From Mycoplasmopsis canis PG 14 (GTDB lineage Bacteria; Bacillota_I; Bacilli_A; Mycoplasmatales; Metamycoplasmataceae): a stretch of 64,000 bases of DNA. Below the pieces are notes generated by a model. That model had not been told where the DNA came from. It saw only the letters and a list, made by a program, of their open reading frames with translations, and did not search any database. Position 1 is the stretch's first letter. The number at the start of each line of letters is the position of its first letter. The translations under genes and the position numbers were made by a program. The DNA lies in contig NZ_CP014281.1 in the NCBI RefSeq assembly GCF_001553195.1, positions 496,001 to 560,000 on the forward strand. Reading direction: 5' to 3'. Shown here in pieces: positions 24,116 to 36,020 of this stretch.

Positions 24116-24191
24116 GCACCTTTAGCTCAGTAGGTAGAGCAGTTGACTCGTAATCAACAGGTCGCAGGTTCGATCCCTGTAAGGTGCACCA
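24116..24191 (+). tRNA. tRNA-Thr (anticodon CGT)
   Basis: 76 nt with encoded CCA. The acceptor stem GCACCTT/AAGGTGC and anticodon stem GTTGA/TCAAC surround loop CTCGTAA. It lies 59 bases after tRNA-Lys and is probably co-transcribed. Confidence 0.94.
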
Positions 24192-24355
24192 TTTCATTTT
24201 AAAAATGATCAAAATATGAAAAATTTTCACAAAAAATTTTTTTTATTAAACTTTTTAACAAAAATATTATAGAATAATAATAAGAAGAACAAATAATTAC
24301 AACAATTATTGTGTATCTTTTTATTTTTTTATATCAAAGGAGGTTGATTGCAAAT

Positions 24356-25699
24356 ATGGAAAATGAAAATTTAAACAAAGACCATGGTTATGAAGAAAAT
24401 GAAAAAAGTTCTTTTTTAAATAATTCTATTAAGACAACAAAAAATTGTGAAATTGAAGAAGCTATTATGGGTGAAGGGGTTTTTTCACATAAACTTGTTA
24501 AGAAAAATACTATTTATCATAGAACTAAGATGTCAAATTTTGGACTTAAATTAAGTTCTCTTTATTCTCAAATGCCAGCGTGAAAATTAGTATTAATTAC
24601 TGTTATTACTGCTATTTTCTTTGGTGTTATTAGTGTATTTTTTGTTAAAAATGTTGGTATATATAATTTCGGGCTTGCTGCCTTTGGACAAGCACTTGCC
24701 CGTTTGGTAGTTGTGTTATTCAAAGAAGGACAAATTGATCCAATATTAAGAAATTTAATTGAGCAATTTATATTTTGAATCGCTTATATAATTTTAAGTA
24801 TTCCTATTTTTATTTTCGGTTATAAGAAAATAGGTAAAACTTTTAGTAATTTAACAGTTTTATTCTTAGTTGTATCATCTGTTATTTCATTTTCAATAGG
24901 TTTAATCCCTGGAGCAAATGATGTTTATCTTATTGGTAATTTTTCAAATAGTGATGTTAAAAATGTTTTACCAGAGTTTAAACAAAAACTGAGTTCTATT
25001 ATTCCATTATTATGAAAAGATGGTGGTAATATAATTGCATTATTTGTATATGCAATTGTTTATGGATATTTATTAGCATGAATTTTTGCTATCATACAAA
25101 TTATAGGGGGAACAGCTGGAGTTACAGGTATAATAGGGGAATGGTATGCAAATGAAAAACAAAAATCATTTGGTTCTATCTCTGGTTATATGAATATAAT
25201 AATTGTTCTTATAGGTGTTGCTGTAGGATCTTGGTTACCAGGTTCATTATTGCTTTCTGAAGCAGGTAAAAATATTGATATTAATAATCCTGCAAATAAA
25301 GAGTTATTAGAAATAACAAAAAAAGCTTGATCATTTGAGTTATACTTATCGCCTAATTTTATAGCAACTGTTTTAACAAATGTAGTATATATAATAGCTT
25401 TAAATAAACTTTATCCTAAATTCAAACTAGTGAGAGTAGAAATTTTTTCACTAAACAAGTCTAGCGAAATTTCGGAAATTATTACTCACGACAAAAAAAT
25501 CGTTACAGGTCTAACAGAGTTCCATGCTCATGGTGGGTATTCTAAAGAAAAATTAAATGTAATTACAACAATTACATTATTTAGACAAGTTGATAGAGTA
25601 ATTAAAGATGTAAGAAAAATAGATCCAGAAGCTTTCATTTCTGTATCAGACGTTACAAGTATTAATGGTTATATTTATTTACCAAAGAACAAATTTTAA
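24356..25699 (+). CDS. YitT family (DUF161/DUF2179) membrane protein
   Basis: A 447-residue membrane protein. A hydrophilic N-terminus of about 75 residues precedes five or six membrane helices. A soluble C-terminal domain of about 95 residues of DUF2179 type follows (GLTEFHAHGGYSKEKLNV, ...RQVDRVIKDVRKIDPEAFIS, ending in DVTSINGYIY). It is longer than Bacillus YitT (about 280) because of extra N-terminal and loop sequence. Function is unknown in the family. AAGGAGG lies 10 bases before the ATG. Confidence 0.88.
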
Positions 25700-25704
25700 A
25701 AAAA

Positions 25705-25745
25705 CAACCTTATTAGACTAAAAAGTCTATTATAGGTTGTTTTTT
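25705..25745. terminator. Terminator hairpin between yitT-like gene and p69
   Basis: Nested inverted repeat AACAACC...GGTTGTT around AGACT/AGTCT, followed by T-runs in both directions. The p69 stop codon lies inside it. Confidence 0.65.
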
Positions 25746-27397
25746 CTTAAAAACTCTTTTTTCAACAAGTTATTCTTGAATTTTCATAACTTGTCTCTAT
25801 TTTTTATAGCTCAATAAGTTATTTCTAAAACTATAAAAAACAAGAAAATTGGAAGTAACAATGGGAAAATTCTGTTATATAAACCTCTATCTTGATAGAA
25901 TGATATTTTACTCGTTATTGTTATGGTTGCGAAAACACCATATGATACACCGTTTCTAGATGTATTTTCAAACTCAAAAACTACCAAAGACAAAATATCT
26001 TTTAATGCTTCTGGAAGAATTCTTTTTTTGTATATCTGCCACTTTGTTAATCCTAACGAAATATATAATTTCAACTCACTATCAGAATATGAATTAATTT
26101 TACTGTTAATATGCTTTGCCAAAGATCTAAAAGCAGCCAAAAATAAAACAATAGTTATAGCAGTTATCCCTTCTAAGAAAGTATTAAATAATAAAAAGTA
26201 AACTGAAACTGGTATCGATTTAATAATAACTAATAAACCTTTAAAAAATATTGCAATAAATGATTTAGAAACTTTTTCACTCATTAAAAATGCATATAGT
26301 ATTGAAAAAAAAGTTGCAAAGTATAAACTTACATATGTCTTCATAAAAATAACAAGATAATCACGGTAATAAAACATAGGATCTTGGCTTATATCTGTAA
26401 AGTCAAATATAAAAAAGTTTTGGGTATAATTTTTTAATAATCTTATATTAATAGTTTCTTTTAGTAAATCAACTAAACTTAGTATAAATACAATTGTTAT
26501 TATTGTTTTTATTATAATCAAAATAATTCTATTTCTATTGTAAATAAAAGTCCTATTGTAATTAATATTCTTGGTTTTCTTGTATATAAATTCTTTTAAG
26601 TATTTATTATAAAGAAACATAAATATTTCTATCGAGAATACAACTAAAAATATATAAAACAAACTTATACCTAGATAAACAAAATCATTTCTATTATAAT
26701 CAATAATAAAACCTATACCAATAATTCCTATAGTACCTAAAACGGAGCTTCAACGTACATTTGATTCATAAGATAAAAGTGAGTTCATTGCATATCTATT
26801 TTTGTTTACTAATAAAATATTTTTATAAAAACTCTTAAATTTCCCTTTTCCTAAGTTAACATCTATTCAAAAATATTTAGTATTACTACTCTCAATTATT
26901 TCCATAAAGTACTTATGCATTCATAATCATGTACTCCAAAAGAATATTGCAAAAGCTGCTAAAAAAGCTGAAAAAATTGCTTTAAATAAAAGTATAAACA
27001 TAACGATAGGAAAAGCCCTAAAAAACACCAGTATAAATTTAATTACATAAGTTCTTTTTCTACCTAAATGAATATTTGTTGATGAAAAATAAGAGGTGAA
27101 AAAAGCTAAAATTATGCCTAAAACAGTTCCACCGGTAACTGATTTCAGTGTTATTCATAAATACTTCAAGTTCCATAACCAAAGTGATCTTCCAGGTAAA
27201 TCAGGATGCTCACTTTTAAATTTAAATAAGTCAGATATATAGAAACCAAATCTCCTTAACCCTGATAAATAAATGGGACTAAAAAAATCTAATTCAATCA
27301 TAAAGAAAAGCAAAATAATTAATGAAACAGAAAACAAAAATATTTTTTTAAAATTTTTCTTTCTTATTTTTTTTGAAAAACTATTTTGATTACTCAT
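25730..27397 (-). CDS. ABC transporter permease of the p37 system (p69-like, two fused permease units)
   Basis: A 555-residue membrane protein made of two PhnE-like permease halves. The N-terminal half (about 1-280) and the C-terminal half (about 285-555) each have a cluster of membrane helices, and the second has an EAA-type loop (LYISLGLTKWQIYKKRILPEAL). The gene order p37, p29, p69 matches the operon first described in M. hyorhinis. With the TPP riboswitch upstream, the likely substrate is thiamine pyrophosphate. The start overlaps p29 by 8 bases (ATGAGTAA). Confidence 0.88.
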
Positions 27398-28115
27398 AAT
27401 AATACTTACCTAATTTCTCAATATCAAAATCATTACAATCTACTTCAATAATTTCTGTAGTGCTTGGTTGAAATGCAAATAATCTGTCAAATTTAGAAGT
27501 TGCAGATGTTAAGTCATGAATTGCGATTATTATATAAGCATCAATTTTGTATCTATTTAAGATATCAAATATTAATTTTGTATTAACAATATCTAAATTA
27601 CTAGTAGGTTCATCAGCAAGTATTATCTCAGGTCTATTAAAAAGCATTTGAGCAATACTTAATCTTTGTTTTTGACCAGATGATAAATTAGAAACTTTTT
27701 CAAAAGCTAAATCTTCTACTTCAAGTTCCTTTAGAATATTAAAAAGTTCTTGTTTTTGCTCTTTAGTTAAAATTTTAAAAAATTTATAAATGCAATTTTT
27801 GTAGTTATTAAAATTATTTAAAACATTTTGATAAAAATCTAAAAATTCAACTAGATTATTTTCTGGTCTTAAATAAAAAATCTTATTTTTGTATTTCTTA
27901 GTCTCGTTTTTAGTAAATTTAGAAATATCTTTCCCGTTATAAAGAAAGTCTCCTTTTTTTATAATCGAAAAATCAAAAAAAGACTTTAATAGTGTTGATT
28001 TTCCACACCCACTTCTCCCTATTAAACCTGAAAGTTCATTTTTGTTAAATTTAATATTTATTGATTCTGCAATATTTTTATCAGAATACCCTATTGTTAC
28101 GCCTTTTAATTCCAT
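27390..28115 (-). CDS. ABC transporter ATP-binding protein of the p37 system (p29-like)
   Basis: A 241-residue PhnC-like ATPase. It has Walker A GRSGCGKST, signature LSSGQKQRLSIAQ, Walker B EIILADEPTSNLD and the switch IAIHD. It sits between the binding protein and the permease and starts one base after the p37 stop codon. Confidence 0.93.
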   Translation of the reverse strand: MELKGVTIGYSDKNIAESINIKFNKNELSGLIGRSGCGKSTLLKSFFDFSIIKKGDFLYNGKDISKFTKNETKKYKNKIFYLRPENNLVEFLDFYQNVLNNFNNYKNCIYKFFKILTKEQKQELFNILKELEVEDLAFEKVSNLSSGQKQRLSIAQMLFNRPEIILADEPTSNLDIVNTKLIFDILNRYKIDAYIIIAIHDLTSATSKFDRLFAFQPSTTEIIEVDCNDFDIEKLGKYYYE

Positions 28116-28116
28116 A

Positions 28117-29271
28117 TTATCCTAATGTATTTTCAATTATTTCAAAAATTTTGTCTTCATCCTCTATAAATTTATAACCATGAAACCCTGCCGCTGGGCC
28201 TCATAAATCTTCCTTGTTTTTAGCTAAATCATTTAATGACTCAGAAAATATTTTTATATTTTCTTTACTAATTTTAGAATTGTACAAACCAATATTATAT
28301 GGTAAGACATCTGTAACGGTTAAGAAAGTAAATTTTTGACCTGGTCTTTCAGTGCTTATTGAGAATGGGTCATTTACAATATCTTTAAATTTAGTTCAAG
28401 AATAAAGTCCTTCTGCATCAAAAAATATTTTTTTATCTTTTAAATTGACTTTATTGTTTTTTATAGGTTTTTTATCGCCTTTAAATGGACTTTTTTCCTT
28501 GTCGATTAAATCTAAAAATGACACAAATTTATTTCCAAAATGCTTTTTCAACAAAGCTTGAGGCAAGATATATTTACTTCCTGATTCTTTATCTAAACTA
28601 TGGACATACCCATAACTTAAAAACTTTTCTAAATCTTTTGATTCTCAAGCTTTAATTATATTTTCGGTATCTTCATCATTTGCGATTATAAAAATAATTC
28701 CTCTATAAAATTCTGTTAATTTATCAGTGTAAAAATCCTTATATATGTACTCACTATCGCTATATGAATTACCTTTTTCTTTATCGTTTCATTTATCACG
28801 AGGAATACGGTCAAATAATTTTTGTTCTTTCTTTGCAATAATTCTTAATGGATCACTTTCTAAACCATGAATGTATTTTTCGGTATTATCATTTGTTCCT
28901 TTAAACATTTTCGTTAAAGTTTGAATACCTAATGATATATTTCCTCTTTTTAGTTCCTCTTTTTTTGAAAGAATTTTTCCTGAAGAAGTAAATACTAAGT
29001 CCTGTTTGCCTGAAAGTAAATCTGAAACATTTCTTTCATAACTGTCATTATCGCCTTCTACAGTTAATTTTATTACAAAATCACCTCCCTTTTTTCTAAT
29101 TAGGGTGTTGATTTTATCCTCAAAGACTGGAATTTGATTTTCTTTTAAGTTATTACTTAATTTGACTTTAATAATATTTTTTTGTTCTTTATTTGAACAT
29201 GAAATTGTTGCTATAGTTGCCATTGATGCACTTGAAACTAACAACATTCCTTTTAAAATTTTTTTTAACAT
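28117..29271 (-). CDS. p37/Cypl-type thiamine pyrophosphate-binding lipoprotein
   Basis: The substrate-binding lipoprotein of the ABC importer, 384 residues. The signal peptide ends in TISC (Cys 25). The binding-protein fold includes SGKQDLVFTSSG near residue 90, typical of PhnD-like proteins. In M. hyorhinis the homolog p37/Cypl was crystallised with thiamine pyrophosphate. The start at 29271 has AAAGGAG 4 bases upstream; an upstream in-frame extension would run through the riboswitch linker and is rejected. Confidence 0.9.
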
Positions 29272-29272
29272 A

Positions 29273-29304
29273 TTTCTCCTTTGTTCGGACAAAAGTTGGA
29301 GAAA
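29273..29304 (-). promoter_or_regulatory. Shine-Dalgarno-sequestering hairpin (riboswitch expression platform)
   Basis: In the leader RNA, UUUCUCC (29298-29304) pairs with GGAGAAA (29273-29279), the p37 ribosome site, with an inner UUUGU/ACAAA stem. This would block translation, consistent with a translational OFF switch. Confidence 0.65.
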
Positions 29305-29308
29305 AAAA

Positions 29309-29391
29309 GACTCGCTACGCTAGCATTACCTAGATCAGCTGCTAAGAGTATTTCTCAACTATTTTAAGTCATTAAAATAGTACCCCTGTCC
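29309..29391 (-). promoter_or_regulatory. TPP riboswitch aptamer (THI element)
   Basis: About 83 nt on the minus strand just before the p37 gene. It carries the conserved pieces in order: GGGGUAC, a P3-like stem CUAUUUU/AAAAUAG, UUGAGA, then CUGAUCUAGGUAAU and GCUAGCGUAGCGA, which match the THI-box CUGAUCUGGGUAAU...CCAGCGUAGGGA. It senses thiamine pyrophosphate and here precedes a transporter whose binding protein is known to bind TPP. Confidence 0.93.
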
Positions 29392-29400
29392 ATAAAAATA

Positions 29401-29411
29401 ATTATATTATA
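29401..29411 (-). promoter_or_regulatory. -10 region of the riboswitch-p37 transcript
   Basis: Two overlapping TATAAT boxes on the minus strand, about 10-20 bases before the aptamer. Confidence 0.6.
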
Positions 29412-29426
29412 ATTTGCTCGCTTATT

Positions 29427-29456
29427 AATAAAAAAATAGACATTTTGTCTATTTTT
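29427..29456 (-). terminator. Terminator after smc
   Basis: A 10-bp stem AAAAATAGAC/GTCTATTTTT with a 5-base loop and a U-run on the minus strand. It begins at the smc stop codon. Confidence 0.8.
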
Positions 29457-32388
29457 AATCTTGTTCAATAAGTTTTTTTGCTTCTTCTAATTCAACACTA
29501 AAGAAATTTGTAACTCCACGTTTTTGCATTGTAGCACCAAATAATGCGTCAACTCTCGTCATTGTTCCTGTTCTGTGTGTAATTACTAAAAATTGTGTTT
29601 TTTCCTTAAGTTCTTGAAGGTATTCAGCATATCTAACTACATTTGCCTCATCTAAAGCTGCTTCAACCTCATCAAGAATACATAAAGGAAGTGGTCTAGC
29701 TCTTAAGATAGCGAATAATAATGAAATTGCTATTAATGCTTTTTCACCACCTGAAAATAGTTTTAAGTTTTTAACTGTTTTCCCTGGAGGTTGGGCATAT
29801 ATGCTAATTCCGCTTTCTAGAATATTATTTGGATCCACAAATTCCACTTTAGCAGTACCACCACCAAACATTGATGAAAAGACTTTGTGCATTTCTTGAT
29901 TAACATCGTTAACAATATTAGATAAACGAGTTACTATTTTTTTATCCATTTCATTGATAGCTGCTATACATATATTTTTTGCTTCAATAACTTCATCACG
30001 GTTAGAAACGTCTTCAGTATATCTTGCTAATACTTCCTCATATTCTTCTATAGAATCAATATTAACATTACCTAGTTCTGAAATTTCTATTCTTAGATCT
30101 CTAACGTTCTCAGCAGCTAATTGTGGAGACATTTCTAATTTAAAATTCTCTTTAGCATATTCTAATGTCATTCCATAATGAGCATTTAGTCTTTCTCTAT
30201 CTAATTCTAATTCACTTAGCGCTTTTGTTAAAATAGTATTTTTTTCTTTGAATGATGACAATAAACTATTTAACATCTTATTATTTTCGATATTTTTCTT
30301 TCTAAGTGATTCAATATCAGCTTCTAAAGAATTTTTCTCATCGATTGCTGTATTAATATTGAAAACTAAAATAGATAGCTCTTTATTTAATTCTGAAATC
30401 TGCAACTCGGCATCGTTCAAATTTTTAAATTCATCTGAATTATTTTCTAAATTATTTACAGTGATATTTGCTTTTAATTCATTTGATCTTTTTTCTTCAG
30501 AAGCTATTGTTGCATTTAATGATCCTAATTGTACTTCAATATGTTTCTGTGAATTTTCTTCTTTTCTTAATTCATCTTTTTTAATTTCAACTTGAGATCT
30601 TAATTTTTCTTTTATTGCAGCAAAACCTGGTAAAAGTTTTTTAAGTTTCTCAATTTTGTCATCCATACCTAAAACATTTTCTGATGATTCAGCAGTACCA
30701 CCAACCATAACACCACCAACTCTTATAATATCACCTTCCAATGTTACAACCATGTATTTTTTCTCCATAATTGTTGAAATTTCATTTGCTGTTTTTATAT
30801 CTGAAACAACAATAACATTACCTAATAAAAATTCGCTTAATTTTCTAAAATCATCTTCTACACTTACTAATTCGCTAGCGATACCCACAAAACCAGGGTG
30901 ATTTCTAATAGCAAATAAATAATCGTCGCGAACAAATTTTGCTTGTATTGTTGATAAAGGTATAAATGTAGCTCTACCACCATTATTCTTTTTAAGGAAA
31001 TTAATCGCCTTAACAGCTGTATCAGAATGATCGACAACAATATGCTGTGCAGCGTTTTTAAGAATTGTTTCTAGTGCTACTAAGTACTCATTAGGAGTTT
31101 TAATTAAATCTGCAACAATTCCTTTAAATCCTTTAAAAATTGTTTTATTATCTAAAATTGTTTTTGTACCAAGAAATAAATTAGTTCTATTTCTTTTAAG
31201 ATCTGAAAGAATATTTAATTGAATTTTTGCTTGACTTTCATCGTCATTAACTTGTTGTAATTTGATATTTAAAGAATTTATATCATTTGTAATTGTATTG
31301 ATTTTTTCTTGTGATTCATGCTTATTTTTAAATAACTCATCATATGAAGATTTTAATTGTTTTAAAGTAATTTCTAAACTATTCACTTCTGAAATAATGG
31401 CCTTCATTCTTTCTTCATTGCTGATAGAACCACCACCCTCAGCAGTTATGCTTCTTCTTATTCTTAATTCTGCAATCGCTTTTTCAAGTGAATTAATCCT
31501 TACTTCAAGAGTTGTTTTCTTACCGCTATTTTCTGCGATTGACTTATTAACTTCCTTCAATAATTCTAACTTGTTATCTATATGAGATTCAATTGTTTGT
31601 ATATCTTTTTTATATGATTCTTCAGTTTCATTAACACCTTCAAGTTCTTTTGAAAGCTTTTCTTCTAACTCTGAATTTTTATCAATGTTATAAACAAGAT
31701 ATCCAACTTCTATGCTTTTTAACATTTCACTTTTTTCTTTGTATTTGTAAGCTTTTTCGGCTTGTTTTTTTAGTACTTCAAGTCTTTTTTCTAATTCAGT
31801 AATTTTTGCATCAACAATTTTTAATGTTTGTTCAGCTGAATCTAATTTTCTTGTAGCTTCCAGTTTTCTAAATTTATATTTTGAAACTCCTGCAGCCTCT
31901 TCAAAAATCATTCTTCTATCTTCATCCGAAGATTGAGCGATATCAGAAACAGTCCCTTGAGAAATTATAGCTAAAGAACTTTTACCAATACCAGTTTCCA
32001 TAGCAATGGTTTTTATATCTTTGTGTCTTGATTTTTCTCCATTAATAAAGTAATCATTTATACCTTTTCCACGCTCTAGTACACGTGAAATAGAAATGTA
32101 ATCTGCATCAATAGAACTCAATCTATCTCTATTATCAAATGTTAAAGTTACTTGTGCTCTATTCATAGGTTGAACAGTTTTTGAACCTGCGAAAATAACA
32201 TCTTCCATAGAATCACCACGTAATTCTTTTGAACTTTGTTCACCTAAAACTCATCTAATAGCATCATTAATGTTACTTTTACCTGAGCCATTTGGCCCAA
32301 CGATACCAGCTACTCCACCATTAAAACGTAAGACAACTGGATCAGCAAACGATTTAAAACCATGTGCTTCTAATTTAATTAATTTCAT
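29455..32388 (-). CDS. smc: Chromosome partition protein SMC
   Basis: An ATPase that compacts chromosomes, 977 residues (usual about 1,180; the coiled-coil arms are shorter). It has Walker A GPNGSGKSN near residue 32, a first coiled coil, a hinge around 380-520 (FKGIVADLIKTP to GGRATFIPL, then VVVSDIKTANEI and GGVMVGG), a second coiled coil, the signature LFSGGEKALIAISLLFA and Walker B LCILDEVEAALDEANV. The ATG at 32388 (MKLIKLEAHGFKSF) is the family start and has AGGGG upstream. Confidence 0.97.
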
Positions 32389-32399
32389 TTTTTAACCCC

Positions 32400-33086
32400 T
32401 TATTTTAATTTTTTTAAAGCATTTTTAGCAGCATTTGTTTCTGCTTCTTTTTTTGAAGAACCTTGCCCTACACCATAAACAATTTTATCGTGAACAGCTT
32501 TAGCTTCAAAAAGCTTATTCCCTTTTTCTTCTACAATATATGATATATTTTCTCTACTAAAACTCTGAAAATGCTCTTGAAGCTCCGTTTTAGGATCTTT
32601 GATATCTGTGATAAAAAGATCGTTATTTTCATTTATTTTAGATAATAAATGTTCCTCAATAAATTTTTTAACCTTAATTAATCCTTGATCAACAAAAATT
32701 GCACCAATCATTGCTTCAAAAATATCCGCTTGTACTTTAGTTGATTCTATGACCTCTTCATGCATTTGTCCAGGCCCGGTTCTTAGTAATTTTAAAAGAC
32801 CTATTTTCTTGCTAATTTCAGACAATGTTTCTGTTTGAACAATAGAAGATCTATACCTAGTTAATTCACCTTGAGAACTTTCTTTATTTTTATAAAAAAT
32901 ATAAGATGAAACTACAAAATCTAAAATTGAGTCGCCTAAAAATTCTAATTTCTCATAGTTAAATGTTTTACCTTCATGACCATTAAATGATTTATGAGTT
33001 GTCGCTTGATAAAAAACATCTAAGTTATTTGGTTCTATATTTTCTTTTTCTAAAAATTTTATTACATTATTTGAATAACTAGACAT
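32400..33086 (-). CDS. rnc: Ribonuclease III
   Basis: Cleaves double-stranded RNA in rRNA maturation, 228 residues. The catalytic motif is EKLEFLGDSILDFVVS (about 45-60); the second acidic site is in IFEAMIGAIFVDQG. A dsRNA-binding domain (DPKTELQEHFQS to KEAETNAAKNALKKL) forms the C-terminus. It overlaps the end of plsX by 8 bases (ATGTCTAG) and precedes smc, as in many Firmicutes. Confidence 0.97.
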   Translation of the reverse strand: MSSYSNNVIKFLEKENIEPNNLDVFYQATTHKSFNGHEGKTFNYEKLEFLGDSILDFVVSSYIFYKNKESSQGELTRYRSSIVQTETLSEISKKIGLLKLLRTGPGQMHEEVIESTKVQADIFEAMIGAIFVDQGLIKVKKFIEEHLLSKINENNDLFITDIKDPKTELQEHFQSFSRENISYIVEEKGNKLFEAKAVHDKIVYGVGQGSSKKEAETNAAKNALKKLK

Positions 33087-34056
33087 TTTTAACTTTATTC
33101 AACTCAGAAATTAAGTTTTTATCAATGGCATCATACATTTGTGTTAAAGCACTATAAATTGCTTTTTGATCACTAGAACCATGTATTTTTAATGCAAGAC
33201 TCTTTACACCGATCACTCAAGCGGCTCCTATATTTCTATAATCTAATTTTTTCATGATGTCAATGAACACAGGTTTAAGCAGTAAAAGACCAATTTTAGT
33301 CTTTAACTTTTTAAGTGCAGATTCTTTTATAGAATCCTTGAATGAAAGAACAGCGCCTTCATAACTCTTAAGAATTAAATTTCCTCCATAACCATCAATA
33401 ATAGCTACATCAAATTCGCCTTTAAGTAAATTTCTAGACTCTGAAAATCCAATGTAATTTAATGAAGAATCATTTTTAATTAATGAAGCTGCTTCTTTAA
33501 CATATTCAAAACCTTTATACTCTTCAGTGCCTATATTCAATAGTGTTAAATTAGGATTTTTGATATTAAACATGGTTGATGAAAACACACTAGCAAGCTT
33601 GGCTCATTCATGTAAATTTTCAGGTTTAACTTCTAAATTAGCTCCAACATCCGTTAATAATAATTTTCTTCCATTTAAAGCGGTTATAATAGGCATAAAA
33701 GCAGGTCTCGAAATTCCTTCTATTCTACCTGATTTAAATGTTAATGAAGAAATATAACTACCACTATCTCCGCCGGAAATTACTCCATCAAATTTTCCTT
33801 CAACTACACCTGTTATAGCTTCATTCATTGAAGTGTTTTCTTTTAATGACATTCTTATATTTTTTGGATCGGTAAATTTTAAATTATTATTAACTAATAT
33901 TAAGTTTTTTAAATCTTCTTTAGTCTTTATGTATTGGGTATTACCAATTAAAGTAATTTCTAAGTCACTATGCTTTTTTAAGAATTCATAAGATGCATCA
34001 TAAAATACTTGTTCACCTAAGTCTAAACCGTTTATATCCAAAACAATTCTCTTCAT
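33079..34056 (-). CDS. plsX: Phosphate acyltransferase PlsX
   Basis: Makes acyl-phosphate for phospholipid synthesis, 325 residues. The N-terminal VLDINGLDLGEQ replaces the usual DxMGGD. Later motifs are VISGGDSGSYI, RPAFMPIITA, LLTDVGANLEVKPENL and VAIIDGYGGNLILKS (family: DGFxGN). The ATG at 34056 has GGGG upstream; an in-frame TTG nine bases earlier overlaps fakA and is not needed. Directly after fakA, it fits use of imported fatty acids. Confidence 0.9.
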
Positions 34057-34057
34057 A

Positions 34058-35707
34058 TTATTCAACCCCTATTAAATAATGGTAATTAGGTTGATTACCT
34101 TCATTTATTTCAATTTCAATCTCATAGTTAGCATCGATATAATTTGATAATTCCTCCGCTATACTTAAACTTCCTTCATCACCGTAGTATATGCTTACTA
34201 TTTCACTTGAACCTTTAATCATTTTTTTAATCAAAGTCTTTAGGGCTTGACTAGCCGTTTTTGAAGATGCAATTATTTTCCCGTTATGTATAGATAAGAA
34301 ATCTCCATTATTAATTTCTACACCATTCAACTTAGTCTGCCTAATTGCTTTCGTAACTTCTCCAGTTTGAACATTTTCAATAGAATCGTTCATTATTTCT
34401 AAATTATCATCAGGGTCTAAGTCAGGACTGAAGTTTATTATCGCTGTAAGTCCTTGTATCTGAGTTTTTGTTGGTAAAACAATAACATTCTTATCTTGAA
34501 TTACTTGTGCAGCTTGTTGCGCAACCAAAATAACATTTGAACTATTAGGTAAAATAAATACATTATCAGCATTAACAGATTGTATAGCGTTAATAATATC
34601 TTGTGCAGATGGATTTTGAGTCTCCCCTGATTCTACAACATAACTAGCACCAAGTTCTTTCATCTTTTCAATGATTCCGCTACCTAAATTACATGAAACT
34701 ACTGCACACTTAACTCTATCTTCTTGCTTTTGTGCTTCAGTAAATTTTTCAGAATTAGCCTTCGAATTGTTTGCTTGTAATGTCATATTTTCAGATTTTA
34801 TCTTAATAAATTCTCCATAATGTTGTGCAATATTTAAGAATTCTCCAGGTCTTAATGTATGACCATGAACTTTTAAAATATTATCATCACTAACTACAAC
34901 TAAAGAATTTGCTTTCTTTTCAATTTTTTTTATGAATGACTCTTTATCAAATTTATCAGGTTCACTTAGATCTATTAAAACTTCTGTGCAATAACCAAAT
35001 TCTCCTTCATAAACTTCCATATCACTAACAAATACAGAAACATCTTCTGTTGCATTTGTAATTTCAACAGGTCTTCCATTTAAGAATTCATTAATACCTC
35101 AAAAGATTTTATATAAACCTTCTCCACCGGAATCTGTTACACCAACTTCTCTTAAAGTTTTTAATTTATTAGGAGTTTCATCACAACTTCTTCTGCAATG
35201 TTCTAATAATCTACCTCAAACTTCCTTTAATGAAGTTGATGTTTCATCAGCTTTTTCAAATTCTTTAACAATTTGTTCAGTAGTTTCTCTAATAACGGTA
35301 AGAATTGTTCCTTCAACTGGTTTAAAAACTGATTTATAAGCTCTATCTACAGCAGATTTTAAAGCATTTAAAAAATCATTTAAATCAAGATCAACCTTAC
35401 CTTCACACCCCAAAGAAAATCCTTTAAAAATTTGACTTAAAATAACACCGGAATTCCCTCTAGCTTCATAAATCATGCTAGTTGATATTGTTTTTGAAAC
35501 ATCAGCTATTGTAGCATCTTTGCTAACTTGTAACATCTTTGGCACTATTGAAATTGCTGTTGATGACATGTTAGTACCTGTATCTCCGTCAGGAACAGGG
35601 AAAACATTTAACGCATCAATCCTGTCTTTGGAATTTCTTAATGCATTAGCACCGGAAATCATTGCCTTAGCAAAGGTTAAACCATCTATAAATACTTTTC
35701 TAGCCAT
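34058..35707 (-). CDS. fakA: Fatty acid kinase FakA-like protein (DAK2 domain)
   Basis: A 549-residue DhaL/DAK2 kinase of the YloV type. The N-terminal nucleotide-binding domain has ALNVFPVPDGDTGTNMSST (metal-binding Asp) and YEARGNSGVILSQIFKGF. The C-terminal part resembles DegV-linked sequence (VFILPNSSNVILVAQQAA). FakA phosphorylates exogenous fatty acids bound to FakB and hands acyl-phosphate to PlsY, with PlsX next door. It overlaps the Asp23-like gene by 8 bases (ATGGCTAG). Confidence 0.9.
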
Positions 35708-36020
35708 TAACGACTCCTTTCACGATAATAGTTAAATTGTTAAGTTTAATTTTTTTTCTTTTAAACTCATAAAATAGTTTTTTATAAAGTTCAGTATTAA
35801 GATCCTTGACTCTTATGTCTTCTAAAACAGAAATTGCAATTTGAAAATTTCACCCACTACTAGTTTCGTTCGCAATAACCATTTCCTCTAAAGAAATGTT
35901 CTCATCATCTTCTGAAATTGTTAAAATTGAATCAACATAAGACAAACGATGCAATTTTTTTATTCCAGGAGTGGAAGTAATTATTTTTATAAAAATTTCC
36001 TTAGTTTCATTTACGTTCAT
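35700..36020 (-). CDS. Asp23/DUF322 family protein (YloU-like)
   Basis: 106 residues, MNVNETKEIFIKIITSTPGI at the start and a C-terminal KKIKLNNLTIIVKGVV strand typical of the Asp23/Gls24 fold. It directly precedes and overlaps fakA, as yloU precedes yloV in Bacillus, which supports the call. Function in the family is unclear. AGAGG lies upstream of the ATG. Confidence 0.75.

Noticed and set aside
29954-31585. Plus-strand open frames opposite smc
   Set aside because: Antisense of a long coiled-coil gene; Ser/Phe-rich composition is what the complement of such codons gives.
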